A program made the position numbers and the translations under genes. The notes below the pieces were generated by a model, which saw only the letters and a list, made by a program, of their open reading frames with translations, was not told the DNA's origin and ran no database searches. From Tabrizicola sp. (GTDB taxonomy: Bacteria; Pseudomonadota; Alphaproteobacteria; Rhodobacterales; Rhodobacteraceae), in contig NZ_JAUXZE010000050.1 of NCBI RefSeq assembly GCF_030694085.1, positions 21,846 through 85,845 of the forward strand: a DNA stretch of 64,000 nt, in the 5' to 3' direction. Shown here piece after piece: positions 1 to 8,890 of the stretch. Numbering within the stretch: the stretch's first letter is position 1; every line of letters starts with the position of its first letter.

Positions 1-303
1 AGCCATCACACCCTGCGTTGTGACCACTTTCTCGATAGATTTGATGCCCTCCATGTCTGGCATGTTAAGGTCGAGCATCAGAATATCGATCGGACCATCA
101 TCGCGAACAACAGACAAGGCCGCATTCAGCGAGCCAGCAACGAGGACTTCGTGGTTTGAACTATTCCTGATAGTTTCAGCAATGGCGTCACGAACAAGCG
201 AGTGATCGTCTGCGATGAGAATTTTGAGCTTGCCGACAGCCCCTATCCCCCCTGAGGGCTTTGCCTCGGTATCCGATCGCTCCTTACCACCCAATCCTGT
301 CAT
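1..303 (-). CDS. Response regulator, receiver domain (truncated by window edge)
   Basis: Reading leftward from an ATG at 303 gives 101 in-frame codons that run off the window. After about 25 unstructured residues comes a CheY-like receiver: hydrophobic strand plus acidic pair at about residues 32-33 (ILIADDHSLVR) and the phospho-acceptor Asp at about residue 78 in ILMLDLNMPDMEG. The DDHSLVRDA start is typical of NarL/FixJ-type regulators, so a LuxR-type output domain probably lies outside the window; that part is inference. No partner kinase is visible. Confidence 0.85.
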   Translation of the reverse strand, partial: MTGLGGKERSDTEAKPSGGIGAVGKLKILIADDHSLVRDAIAETIRNSSNHEVLVAGSLNAALSVVRDDGPIDILMLDLNMPDMEGIKSIEKVVTTQGVMA

Positions 304-535
304 CGATGTCCCTGCAGGTCTCTTAGGAAAAATCTATCTTGCGCGCAGCGGTTTCCAAGCTCAGTCGACTGAAGATACCGGACTATTTTGAGTCGACTCT
401 ACCAGGATGCCACCGATTCACGGTCGATAGGTAGTTCAGACCACCGGGCTGCACCAACAGTCTCAAGGATATCTTCACTATCTTTCGCGCACATTTCGCA
501 TCCAAACCTATAAGACATGGCAGACCTGTGTACGA

Positions 536-930
536 GTAAGCGGTGTCCGGATCACACCGTGACGGCGCGATTCCAGGGAAGATCGTCGCCCCGCCTCTGC
601 TCGTCACCCTGAACGATTGGGGTCAGCGTGGCTGACATCGGCGAGGGTGGAGCAGTCATGGTCGACATCCTGACGGCAATAGATCTGGGCATGTCGGGGT
701 CAGCGGCAGATGGTCGGCATACTTGCTGACCAGCACATGGCCGACTTTGGCCTCGGTGCGCATGGCGGCCGGGATCGGCAGCGCAGGTGCGGGGGCCTGA
801 GCAACGCCGTCGGTTCACGACCGCCAGGCATATCTTTGGTTCGGCGGGTGACAATGACCAGAACGGGCTGACACGATGGCCAGCCGTTCCGAGACGTCCT
901 CAACATTGCAATGCAGACAGCCGCCTCAAG
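536..930 (-). pseudogene. IS66-type tnpC remnant and IS end
   Basis: Conceptual translation in shifting frames gives recognisable pieces of an IS66 transposase (TnpC): HVLVSKYADHLPL (around 690-740), then CSTLAD (around 640-665), then the usual C-terminus DDLPWN ending near 558. The sequence outside that stop begins GTAAGCGGTGTCC at 536, matching the terminal repeat of the IS66 copy at 3587-4564. The middle of the gene is deleted and the frame is broken several times. No target duplication partner was found for this end. Confidence 0.6.
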
Positions 931-1004
931 CACAGATCAGGCCTGTCGGCGCTTCGATACATGGCAGGTGTTTGGGCAGAGATCCTAGATTGGCAGCACG
1001 CGGT

Positions 1005-1370
1005 GTGGTGGGGCGCTTGGGCCGTCGTCGGCATTTGCCTGACGCGGACAAGGTGCGGATCGTCGAGGAGAACCTGCGAGTGCATCAGCAGGGGTCGGCG
1101 ACGGCTCGGCGGTATGGGATTTCGTGCTCGCTTCTCGCGATCTGGCGGCGTGAGTATCGGATTAGTGCTTTTGACGAGCACGGGACGGATGCGGACTTCG
1201 TGCCGCTCGTGGTGGAAAACGTCACGCGGACGCGGCCGAAAGTGCCTTTAATGCCAGCGGCGATGGAGATGATCGACATCACGCTGGCGAACGGGCTTCG
1301 CATGCCATTCCTTGTTTCGCTGGACCCAGCGCATCTTGCGGCGCGCCTTGCCGTGGTGGATCCGCGAAGC
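1005..1370 (+). pseudogene. IS66-type tnpA (OrfA) fragment
   Basis: A plus-strand frame encodes a stretch like the small IS66 protein TnpA: DADKVRIVEENL followed by SATARRYGIS and a WRREYR motif (helix-turn-helix region), then a FVPLVVENV segment and ITLANGLRM as in TnpA C-termini. No matching tnpB follows and no terminal repeat was found upstream, so it is an isolated relic. It lies head to head with the tnpC remnant at 536-930. Confidence 0.55.
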
Positions 1371-1371
1371 T

Positions 1372-1460
1372 GGCCACAAGCCCATACACATCAAGACAGA
1401 TCGTCGGGATGCCGATGGCATCGCACGCCCACTACATTGGGGTTTGTCCCGCGTGGCAAT
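1372..1460 (+). pseudogene. IS110-family transposase scrap
   Basis: About 25 codons resemble the DEDD-domain motif of IS110/IS1111 transposases (KTDRRDADGIARPLHWG, where family members read TDRRDAEGIARLLR). Nothing of the rest of the gene is visible. From here to the next gene at 1599 no other feature was seen. Confidence 0.45.
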
Positions 1461-1598
1461 CTCAGGCAATTCCGACTGCTCCCCTGCGACTGAAATCTCT
1501 AGTACAAAACACCTTAAAAGTGCTGACACTTTGCCAGAGTTTGGATTCCAGCGCAAAACATATTTGCCCTACCCTCAGTAGCCCGGGCGCCAAAGCGA

Positions 1599-2762
1599 TT
1601 AGGATGTTGGTGTGGCTCGAGTTGCGGAAGGCTCCACCTTGAAAGCTCTGATTCCTGAGGGTCTTGTACGAAGCTTCCGAACCAAATTGGGAATTCGGTT
1701 GTAGCTGATCACAAATATCGAGGCAAAGAAGACAACAGCAATGAACGCCTCGGCATTATCATTCCACAGAAGCACCCCAACCGCAGGAGGGGTAAGCACA
1801 AAAGGCGCCAGCACCACGGTCGTCAGTGGGTTGGCAAATTTCCTATGCGATCGACCAAGTAAGCAGATTTCAAGACTGCGCATTACAAGCTGGTGAACGT
1901 GCAGCCTGTCGGGAACAGTGACCTCCGCCTTCCTTAGCCTTCGGCGAAAGATAGCAAGCATCATATCGGCGACCGGCCAAAACACACACAAAAGGACCGC
2001 CCAAGGCGAAACATCAGGGACATCGGCTAGAATAGCGATACCGAACCATGCCAGCATGAAACCCAAGGTATAAGCGCCGGCATCACCAAGAAACACCAAG
2101 CCAAATGGAAAGTTAAGAAGGCAGAAGCCCGCGACAGCCGCGACAAATATCAGGTTCAGCTCCCAAAGTTCTGAGTTTCCCCCAGTTGCTGAGATTGCAC
2201 TCAGTGAGAATGCCGCCCCAATAGCAGTCAGGCCTGCCATTCCATTCACGCCATCGATGAGGTTGAAGCCATTGGTCACCCCCGCAGTTACGATTAGAGT
2301 GAGAGGTACGCCTATCATGGCATACGACGCTAGATGGTCGGCCCCAGGAATTCCGAGCCTGGGTAGCCAAAGGCCCGTTAGTAGAATTACGATCAGGCTC
2401 GATCCAATAGCTGCTAACAATCGTTTTGTCGGCGATACTCCGAACCCGAGATCCTCAAGAAGACCAACTACAAACAGGAGGACCCCGCCGATAATAATGC
2501 CTGAGTAGCTTCCCCAGAGATCCTGTTGCAGTAGCGTCGCACTGACTCCGACCGCCCCAAAGATCGCCACACCGCCTACGCGTGGTGTTGGTCGCAAATG
2601 TATCGCCTGGATCGAGGATTTGATTGCGGTGTGGCCGTAGAACCTAGGCATTCGAGGAGAGATCGCCACCACCATAACGGTAAATGCGGCAGATAGTATT
2701 GCAATAGCAATTAGCCTCCAATCACCGGAAATCGATATACTAAGAGGCATGATTGCGCACAT
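1599..2762 (-). CDS. WecA/MraY-type glycosyl-1-phosphate transferase
   Basis: A 387-residue polytopic membrane protein of the family that moves a sugar 1-phosphate from a UDP-sugar to undecaprenyl phosphate, usually the first step of a surface polysaccharide. Visible family motifs are RVGGV near residue 62, NGFNLIDGVNGMAG (the Asn/Asp-rich active-site loop) in the middle, FLGDAGAYTLG, and the cytoplasmic HVHQLVMR loop. It lies in the same orientation as the exopolysaccharide export genes further right, with IS debris and an epimerase remnant between. Which sugar is used cannot be told. Confidence 0.85.
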   Translation of the reverse strand: MCAIMPLSISISGDWRLIAIAILSAAFTVMVVAISPRMPRFYGHTAIKSSIQAIHLRPTPRVGGVAIFGAVGVSATLLQQDLWGSYSGIIIGGVLLFVVGLLEDLGFGVSPTKRLLAAIGSSLIVILLTGLWLPRLGIPGADHLASYAMIGVPLTLIVTAGVTNGFNLIDGVNGMAGLTAIGAAFSLSAISATGGNSELWELNLIFVAAVAGFCLLNFPFGLVFLGDAGAYTLGFMLAWFGIAILADVPDVSPWAVLLCVFWPVADMMLAIFRRRLRKAEVTVPDRLHVHQLVMRSLEICLLGRSHRKFANPLTTVVLAPFVLTPPAVGVLLWNDNAEAFIAVVFFASIFVISYNRIPNLVRKLRTRPSGIRAFKVEPSATRATPTS

Positions 2763-3239
2763 CCACGTCTTTGGGAGGTGTTACGTGCTTCGCTGAACTT
2801 GCAGCGTGTGACTGAAACTTCGGTCTAAACTCGAGTAAACACATTACAGAGGATTGCTCTAGGTGTATGTGTATTGAGGCTTTGACCATTGCTTCCTCAC
2901 CCGCTTCCTGCTCTCTCAGCACGATATCTCCAAAACGACGATACTCATTCCAGTGTTACTCAAGCGGTCTCCAACTTTACGGATAGAATGAGTGCAATAA
3001 GAAAAATTGCAAAACTGGGCACCGATCATAAGATCCGCGCACTTCTGTTAGCTTTCATGTGTGGGTTGCTTATTGTTGCAAAAACCCCAACACGGAGTAT
3101 CGCTTGTAAGCGGGCGCTGGCAACGGTGGCTTCCGATATACTTGTCTGTTCCGTGGATACAACATTCCGCTCTAAAGATTCATCCGTTTGGCCTTTGTGC
3201 TGCTTTTTTCCAAATATGGCACTAAAGCGCAATTTCATT
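2763..3239. other. Stretch without a supported gene
   Basis: Only short overlapping frames occur here, including one of 124 codons on the plus strand (2889-3263) with no recognisable motif and no convincing ribosome binding site. It contains the upstream region of the transferase gene at 1599-2762. Confidence 0.5.
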
Positions 3240-3578
3240 ATTTCAGACTTTCAGATCGGATAGGCGTTGTGGATGCATTCGGCGGTTGGCCGAGCGGAGA
3301 GTCGAGGTTGCAACAATGTGCCGCTAGCCCGGACAGTGGCCCCAAGGTTTGCCTTCTTCCGGAGGCAGACCTTGATCGTATCGATAAAGTCCAGCAAACG
3401 GACCTTGTTCGAATTGCCAATGTTGATGATGCGGAACGGTAACGCGGGCGATAGGCTATCACCTTCCTGCACGATACCATCGGCGGGTCATTCGGAAGCG
3501 TCGTCGATCAGAAGGCGGATGGCGCGGACCAGATCGTCGACATAGGAGACCGGTTCGTTGATTGGCACCTGGTCGCGA
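3240..3578 (-). pseudogene. UDP-glucuronate 4-epimerase-type C-terminal remnant
   Basis: Leftward translation gives YVDDLVRAIRLLIDD, an in-frame stop near 3487, then DGIVQEGDSLSP and RIINIGNSNKVRLLDFID. These are the C-terminal NAD-sugar epimerase motifs of UDP-glucuronate 4-epimerases (extended SDR family), followed by frameshifted sequence around a GDVPATWAD-like region. The Rossmann-fold N-terminal half is absent, and the fragment stops at the IS66 copy beginning at 3587. It was probably part of the neighbouring polysaccharide locus. Confidence 0.7.
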
Positions 3579-3586
3579 TGCACTCG
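3579..3586 (+). repeat. 8-bp target site duplication, left copy
   Basis: TGCACTCG directly precedes the IS66 terminal repeat at 3587 and is repeated exactly at 4565-4572. IS66-family elements make 8-bp duplications. Confidence 0.9.
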
Positions 3587-3699
3587 GTAAGCGCTTTTCT
3601 AACCCCGCCTTCCCCGTGAATCGGTAAACTGCGATGCGAGCCGTGTTGAGCTTTGCGCGGTGTCAGTGGGAGACAGTCGGGAGCGCAGTTTGGAGGCCG

Positions 3700-4063
3700 C
3701 TGGGTTTGTGGAGCTTTTGGCGGCTCCGGCAGCCAAGCGGCGGTGATCTCACGAGGCGAAGGGCCGGATGGTGGCGGAGACGCTGGTGCGCGGGGTCACG
3801 GTGAACGAGGTGGCGCGTCGGCATGGATTGAAGGGCAACCACTTGTCTTGGTGGCGGACGCTGGCGCGGCAGGGCAAGCTGGTTGTGCCGGAAGTTCGGG
3901 AGCAGAGTTCTCCGCGCCGGTGGTGGCGGCGCAGTCGGAGGACATTCCTGTTGCAACTTTTTCTATTGATCTGATCATCGGCCCTGTGCTGGTGCGGCTG
4001 GACGGTGCCACACCAGCAGCCCGGGTTGCTCAACTGGCCCTGGCAGTTCGGGCCTTCTCATGA
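3700..4063 (+). pseudogene. IS66 tnpA, inactivated
   Basis: Frame sections give [21 protein letters not shown] and [18 protein letters not shown] (helix-turn-helix region of TnpA), then, after a frameshift near 3900, VRLDGATPAARVAQLALAV, the TnpA C-terminus. A TGA at 3744-3746 sits where relatives have Trp (RRW), just before [11 protein letters not shown]. The end overlaps the tnpB start by four bases, the normal IS66 arrangement. Confidence 0.75.
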
Positions 4064-4413
4064 TCTTCCCGTCGAACCGGGTTCGGATCATGGTTGCCAC
4101 GAAGCCCATCGACCGCCGCAAGGGTCACGACGGCCTGGCCGCGATGGTGAAGAACGAGTTGCGCATGGACCCGTTCACCGGGACGATCTTTGTGTTGCGA
4201 GCGAGAAAGGCGGACTGTCTGAAGCTGCTTTACTAGGACGGGACCGGTCTGGTGATGGCCTACAAGCGGCTGGACGAGCACAGCTTCACCTGGTCCGCAG
4301 TGAACGATCAGCTGATGCTGATGAACCATGCGCAGTTCGAGGCGCTGTTTTCAGGTCTGGACTGGCAGCGGCTTCGGGTCATCGCGGTGAAGGCCCCGGA
4401 AGCCGTGGCATGA
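4060..4413 (+). pseudogene. IS66 tnpB with nonsense codon
   Basis: A 117-codon frame matches the IS66 accessory protein TnpB: MVATKPIDRRKGHDGLAAMV, then GTIFVLRARKADCLKLLY, then a TAG at 4234-4236 (codon 59) where the family has Trp of the YWDG motif, then GLVMAYKRLDEHSF. Otherwise full length, so a single recent-looking substitution inactivated it. Confidence 0.85.
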
Positions 4414-4548
4414 TCCCTGCAAGGCTGCGGCAGGATGACTCAGTCAGCTAATAGAGGCATAGCCGATGGTGGATCCGCCGTCGTCCAAAGCCATAGGCAA
4501 AGCCAGATCGACGGCCTGCTCCCCTGGAACGATACCGTCGCCATGTGA
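4410..4548 (+). pseudogene. IS66 tnpC residue, start and C-terminus only
   Basis: The ATG of tnpC overlaps the tnpB stop, but only about ten codons remain before a stop. Further on, SHRQSQIDGLLPWNDTVAM and a TGA at 4546-4548 match the extreme C-terminus of TnpC. The catalytic DDE domain between them is gone. Confidence 0.75.
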
Positions 4549-4564
4549 CCGGGACACCGCGTAC

Positions 4565-4572
4565 TGCACTCG
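4565..4572 (+). repeat. 8-bp target site duplication, right copy
   Basis: TGCACTCG, identical to 3579-3586, immediately outside the IS66 right end. Confidence 0.9.
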
Positions 4573-4671
4573 TCCAATCTGGACAAGTGCTTTAGTAACT
4601 TGCAGCAAACCGATGACGTAGAATACGTCAAAGCGACGCTTTTAGCGACTTCGCCTTGACGTGCGGCCCAT

Positions 4672-5115
4672 TCAGCCCGCCGAACCCGTCCTGTTTTGGA
4701 CCGCAGCCTTCAGCGCCGCCAAGCCTGAGGTCGACAGACCGGCCTCCGTTAGCGCGGCGATCATTCCATCAATTAAAGTGATAGCCTGCGCCGCTTCTGA
4801 TGGAGTGAGCACCGGGATCGACGCTCCACTCGTCGCAAAGGTGGCCGCGACCACTCCCGCCAGTGAATTCACCGCGGTCAGCGCCTCAACCGATCCAGGT
4901 GGAGCCGCCTCAAGTGCTGCCACGGCCTGCTGTGCTTCGGGCGTGGTAACCGTCACTGTCGAAATCACCGCTATGATGGCCGTTGTGTCGACGACGGTAG
5001 GACTGATCGTGATCGGCGCCGATGGTGGAGCAACCACTGGATCGGTTCCTGCCAGCGCGGGAACCGCCAGTACCGCACAGGTGAAGGTTACTGCACTGAA
5101 AAGTTTCGAATTCAT
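4672..5115 (-). CDS. Secreted Ala/Thr/Val-rich protein of unknown function
   Basis: 147 residues with a clear Sec signal peptide (MNSKLFSAVTFTCAVLAVPALA, cleavage expected near residue 22). The mature part is low-complexity, rich in Ala, Thr, Val and Ser, lacks Cys, and shows no family motif I recognise. It starts 14 bp after the stop of the beta-barrel-like gene at 5130-5936, so the two are probably co-transcribed at the end of the polysaccharide export cluster. A role in surface structure is inference from position. Confidence 0.65.
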   Translation of the reverse strand: MNSKLFSAVTFTCAVLAVPALAGTDPVVAPPSAPITISPTVVDTTAIIAVISTVTVTTPEAQQAVAALEAAPPGSVEALTAVNSLAGVVAATFATSGASIPVLTPSEAAQAITLIDGMIAALTEAGLSTSGLAALKAAVQNRTGSAG

Positions 5116-5129
5116 GTTTGTGCCGATCC

Positions 5130-5936
5130 TCAGAACAAGTCATTGAAGGCGTACGAAACGGTGAGCGTCATTCGCTGTTCGTCGCGCTGATCGAAAGCAT
5201 CCAGCAAGCTTGCACTGACACTCAAGTTCTCCACCCAAGGCAGTCGCGCACTTGCGCCGATTATGGCGTAGTCACCGTTGTGGGCCACGGTAATGGAAAG
5301 GTTTTCCGAGACGCCAAGCCCCACAGCCGCGAATGGGGTCCAGCTGTCGCGACGGTCGGTTTCAGACGCCACGCCAAGATTGAAGAGCACCGGCAGTCGC
5401 CCTCCATTGGCAAGCGTGAACTGCCTCGCGCTTGTCCAGGCGATACTGGTCTTCACTTTCTCTCCAACCACATCTCCCCAAGGCGAAAGGTTATCGATTG
5501 TAATACCAACTGTACCTGAGCCAAGCGCATCGGGCAGGACGCGTGAAAACTTCACGCTGAACGAGCCGGAGTCACCAAAGTCATTGGGGTCAGCAGACGT
5601 GATGCTTGTAACGATCTGCACACCGATTGTTTTTCTGGCGTCACCAAAACCGACCCCAAACGCGAGGCTGCCGTCGATACCTCCAGTTCCGTCCCGGCGA
5701 TCCGTCCCCGATACCGATGCGAAGGCTGTGCCGTTTGGTAAAGTTGCCGCCGATGCAACTCCCTGGATCACGGCAAAGCGGGGTTTCTGGGTGGCGTCAG
5801 AGAAAGCCTCCAGCATCTCCAGAAACGCCTCAGGTGTTGTGCCCCTCACATCCTGGGCCTGTGTCGATGTTGGTAGAGAGACCAATGCGGCACCGACCAG
5901 AATGGGTGCTGAGTATTTAGTTATCTGGTGATGCAT
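5130..5936 (-). CDS. Predicted outer-membrane beta-barrel protein, unknown
   Basis: The ATG at 5936 is chosen because AGGAG lies 8 bases upstream; a longer frame to 6176 has no such site. The 268-residue product starts with a signal peptide (MHHQITKYSAPILVGAALVS, then ...STQAQ). The mature part alternates polar and hydrophobic residues with many Gly, Asp, Ser and Thr, and ends in a strand closing with Phe (VSYAFNDLF), the usual C-terminal signature of outer-membrane barrels. No named family was recognised. It lies downstream of the autokinase gene, separated by about 310 bp. Confidence 0.7.
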   Translation of the reverse strand: MHHQITKYSAPILVGAALVSLPTSTQAQDVRGTTPEAFLEMLEAFSDATQKPRFAVIQGVASAATLPNGTAFASVSGTDRRDGTGGIDGSLAFGVGFGDARKTIGVQIVTSITSADPNDFGDSGSFSVKFSRVLPDALGSGTVGITIDNLSPWGDVVGEKVKTSIAWTSARQFTLANGGRLPVLFNLGVASETDRRDSWTPFAAVGLGVSENLSITVAHNGDYAIIGASARLPWVENLSVSASLLDAFDQRDEQRMTLTVSYAFNDLF

Positions 5937-6246
5937 GGGCATTCTCCTGAGGTCTCCCGTTGTGTCTGCGAAGGCTGCGAAGTACCGTGCACTGGAGTGT
6001 TTTAAATTCAGTACACGAGTCACGTTCAGGTCTTCGGTTGAACCCTGTACATTCGCACGCAACCGCATGCCCGCTCCATCATGCTGCGCCGGGCATCTGA
6101 AATATTTTCGCTTGTATTCGTTATAGGTTTTCGCGTTGGTCAGCCACGTATCTGAAGGTAGTGGAGCGACCGTCAACTCGGTTCATCTGATGATCAACGG
6201 TCTGACACTGACAGCTCGACCGCACTCCACCTACCAAAGAGCTGCC

Positions 6247-8451
6247 TCAATCGTGCCGGGAATAACGATACTTATACCCATACCCATAGCTCCCGTACTG
6301 ATAAGACGAAGGCTTGGCCCGTTTCGGATCAAAGGCATTGAGGATCGCGCCATCAATCTTCCCGCCGCCCAGTTCCAACGCTCTCCGGACAGCGATGATA
6401 TCCTGCAGTTCGGTTTCGGCGTGGCGCGCAACCACGATTGTCACTGCAGCCATGCGGGAAATAAGCGCGGCATCGGTAACCAGCAGCGTCGGAGGCGTAT
6501 CGAAGATCACCAGGTCATACCGACCCGCCATGTCCCTGAAGAATGTGTCGAAACTCTCGCTCATCAACAGTTCCGATGGGTTCGGTGGGCGCCGCCCGGT
6601 CGTGACGACGTCAAGCCGATCGACCATGGTTGACGCGATGACATCGTCGAGTGTCGCCTGCCCGATCAGATAATCCGAGAGACCCGGCAGTTTCGGAGAA
6701 AGGTTAAAGCTGCGCGCCAGCACACCTCGCCTCAGGTCTGCGTCGACGATACACACCCTCTGTCCGCCATTGGCGGCGATGACGCCAAGGTTGGCCGAAC
6801 AGAAGGACTTTCCTGCGCCGGGGAACGGGCTTGTCAAGACAAGCGCGGCACTCTTCGCTCCCGGTTGCATGAAGCGCAGCGCTGTACGGATTGACCTGAA
6901 TGCTTCAGCAGTCGCGCCCTCTGTTTCGTCTCGAACAACCAGGGGCACGCTATTCTTGGCGTCCCCGGAAACCTTAGCGGCAAGGACAGACACGCCCAGT
7001 ACAGGAATGCCGATGGCCTCGATCTCTTGGGCGGAGTCGACGCCTTTGCGCAAGAAGTTCCGCAAGAGTGCAACACCGATACCCGCAAACAACCCTACCA
7101 AAAGCGCAAGACCAAGAATTCGCGATGTCCGCGGTGCAACAGGCCGCTGTCCAGCTTGCGCACTGTCGATCACACGTACGTTTCCGATCTCGCTCGCCTG
7201 CAACACGCGAAGCTCCTGAGCCCTATTCAGAAGCTGCAGATAGGCCGCCTGTGCAACTTCCAGAGTTCGGGTAAGATTTACCACTTCGCGCTGGGTCTCT
7301 GGCAATTCGTCGATACTGGCTCGAACTTCAACAAGCCGTCGCTCAAGGCTCTCGCGGCGGGCAACCGCCTGGCGAAAGATCGGGTGATTGGGAGTGAACC
7401 TTTGGCTCAGATCCCGCTCTTGGACTAGGGCCTCTCGAATTTGCGTTTCCAGTTGCGCGGATTCATCCAGCAACCTTCCCGTTTCGAAAGGAATATCTAT
7501 CGACTGCTGCTTCGTCCTGTAGTCGTTGAGTGCCCTTTCCGCATCGGTGACCTGGGCCTTGGCGATCGGGATTTGCTCCTCAACAAAACTTAGGCTTTGT
7601 GAGGCTTCGGCTGCGTTGTTGGTAATGCTCTTGTTCTGGTAGGCTGAAAGAACCGCGTCAAGCCAACGGGTCGCTGCCACGGGGTCTGCGGCTGTGACCG
7701 AAACCTTGAGTATGCCCGTCTGGCGTCCCAACTCTGCCACGCTGAGGGAACCGGCTAAACGCGCGACTGAAGCATGTTCAGGAATCTGCCGTATTTCAAA
7801 CTGGCGGCCGGGCGGTGCTTCGATCTGCCCGAGTTCAAGCGCCAGCCCCCGCACGTTATCGGTCAGTAGCTCCCCCTCCTGGCCCTTTAGGACGGCTTGA
7901 TCGGGCAGTAGGATCTCGTATTCCCCACCTGTCTGGATGGTCACTTCAATGGTCTGGTTGATCCATTCCGAGGGTACCTGCAGATACTCAATCGACAAAC
8001 CCTCACCAGGACGTGGATAGGGATCGAAGGACCCGCCCAGATAATTCAGGAACTTACCATAGTAGAGAGCTTGCCCGATGATCGGTGCAAACTTGGGGGA
8101 AACATCCCAATCAAGGTGTACCGCAGCAGCCGCATCGCTCAGAACCGAACGCGATCGGAGTATTTCGATCTCGGTCAGACTGGATGGCGCGGAATCCACC
8201 GCCAGTTGGGAAAGCGCTTCGGGAACGACCAGCCGGCTTGAATTGCTCTCGATCTGAATCAGACCATCCGCCCGCCACGTGGGCGGGCGCGTCTTGGCAT
8301 AAAGTGCACCAATAACCAGCGCACCCAGTGTGCTTACGACAAGAAGCGCCCGCGCCGCCCAAATGGCCCTAACAACAGCAACCAGGTCAATCTCAGCGTC
8401 AGTTGATGTGGCGATGGGGCCGGCAGATCGGTCTGCGGTACTCAAGATCAT
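6247..8451 (-). CDS. Polysaccharide co-polymerase with tyrosine autokinase (Wzc/ExoP type)
   Basis: 734-residue inner-membrane protein controlling chain length and export of a surface polysaccharide. Order: N-terminal membrane segment near residues 35-52, Wzz-like periplasmic region with coiled-coil-prone stretches (about 60-420), second membrane segment (LGLALLVGLFAGIGVALL), then a BY-kinase domain with Walker A SPFPGAGKS near 543-550, the VDADLRRG Walker A' motif, DTPP, and a C-terminal tyrosine cluster (YQYGSYGYGYKYRYS), the autophosphorylation site. Its start overlaps the phosphatase stop by four bases, so phosphatase and kinase are made together, the classic antagonistic pair. Confidence 0.93.
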   Translation of the reverse strand: MILSTADRSAGPIATSTDAEIDLVAVVRAIWAARALLVVSTLGALVIGALYAKTRPPTWRADGLIQIESNSSRLVVPEALSQLAVDSAPSSLTEIEILRSRSVLSDAAAAVHLDWDVSPKFAPIIGQALYYGKFLNYLGGSFDPYPRPGEGLSIEYLQVPSEWINQTIEVTIQTGGEYEILLPDQAVLKGQEGELLTDNVRGLALELGQIEAPPGRQFEIRQIPEHASVARLAGSLSVAELGRQTGILKVSVTAADPVAATRWLDAVLSAYQNKSITNNAAEASQSLSFVEEQIPIAKAQVTDAERALNDYRTKQQSIDIPFETGRLLDESAQLETQIREALVQERDLSQRFTPNHPIFRQAVARRESLERRLVEVRASIDELPETQREVVNLTRTLEVAQAAYLQLLNRAQELRVLQASEIGNVRVIDSAQAGQRPVAPRTSRILGLALLVGLFAGIGVALLRNFLRKGVDSAQEIEAIGIPVLGVSVLAAKVSGDAKNSVPLVVRDETEGATAEAFRSIRTALRFMQPGAKSAALVLTSPFPGAGKSFCSANLGVIAANGGQRVCIVDADLRRGVLARSFNLSPKLPGLSDYLIGQATLDDVIASTMVDRLDVVTTGRRPPNPSELLMSESFDTFFRDMAGRYDLVIFDTPPTLLVTDAALISRMAAVTIVVARHAETELQDIIAVRRALELGGGKIDGAILNAFDPKRAKPSSYQYGSYGYGYKYRYSRHD

Positions 8452-8882
8452 TCCATCCCAGAAAGACGTTCAAGCCAAGTGGATGCTGCCACGCGCAACA
8501 GCCCGATGGTGAACTCATAGTCCGCGTCACTCCTGCCGAAGGGGTCAGCTATGTCTGGCTCACCCTCCAACCATTGGCCAAAAAGCATGGTTCTGCCCGT
8601 TAGATGGGGGACGAGCTCGAGAACATGCCGTTTCTGGCTCCGCTCCATCACGAGTACCAAATCAGCGGTAGGATGCTTGCGGTCGCTGAACCGGCTGGAT
8701 CGATGCCCAAGCAAGGACGAAAGTTCGCCACCGAGAAATTCGATCATGCGCCGGTCTGCGGGCTGGTTCGGCACGGCGTGGAGCCCACTGGATTTCACGT
8801 GAAGACCGGATGTTTGTTCAAGTAAGGCCGCTGCAACCGGTGATCGGCAGATATTCGCGTGGCAAATGACTTCGACGATCAT
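8448..8882 (-). CDS. Low-molecular-weight protein tyrosine phosphatase (Wzb type)
   Basis: 144 residues, the normal size for the family. The P-loop C-x5-R-S is at residues 7-14 (CHANICRS) and the general-acid Asp is in DIADPFGRSD near the C-terminus. Expected to dephosphorylate the tyrosine-rich tail of the autokinase encoded directly downstream, allowing the phosphorylation cycling that polymer export needs. It lies 8 bp after the exporter gene. Confidence 0.92.
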   Translation of the reverse strand: MIVEVICHANICRSPVAAALLEQTSGLHVKSSGLHAVPNQPADRRMIEFLGGELSSLLGHRSSRFSDRKHPTADLVLVMERSQKRHVLELVPHLTGRTMLFGQWLEGEPDIADPFGRSDADYEFTIGLLRVAASTWLERLSGME

Positions 8883-8890
8883 TGTCTGCC

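Larger units (their letters stand above)
3587..4564 (+). mobile_element. Internally deleted IS66-family element, 978 bp
   Basis: The element begins GTAAGCGC at 3587 and ends with the inverse of GTACGCGGTGTCC at 4564. It is bounded by the direct repeat TGCACTCG. Order inside is tnpA, tnpB, tnpC, as in intact IS66 elements of about 2.5 kb, but nearly all of tnpC is missing and both small genes carry disabling changes. It can no longer move by itself; a full-length relative could mobilise it in trans through the retained ends (inference). Confidence 0.85.

Noticed and set aside
2889..3263. 124-codon plus-strand frame in the gap right of the transferase gene
   Set aside because: No motif, no ribosome binding site and unusual composition; left as unannotated.
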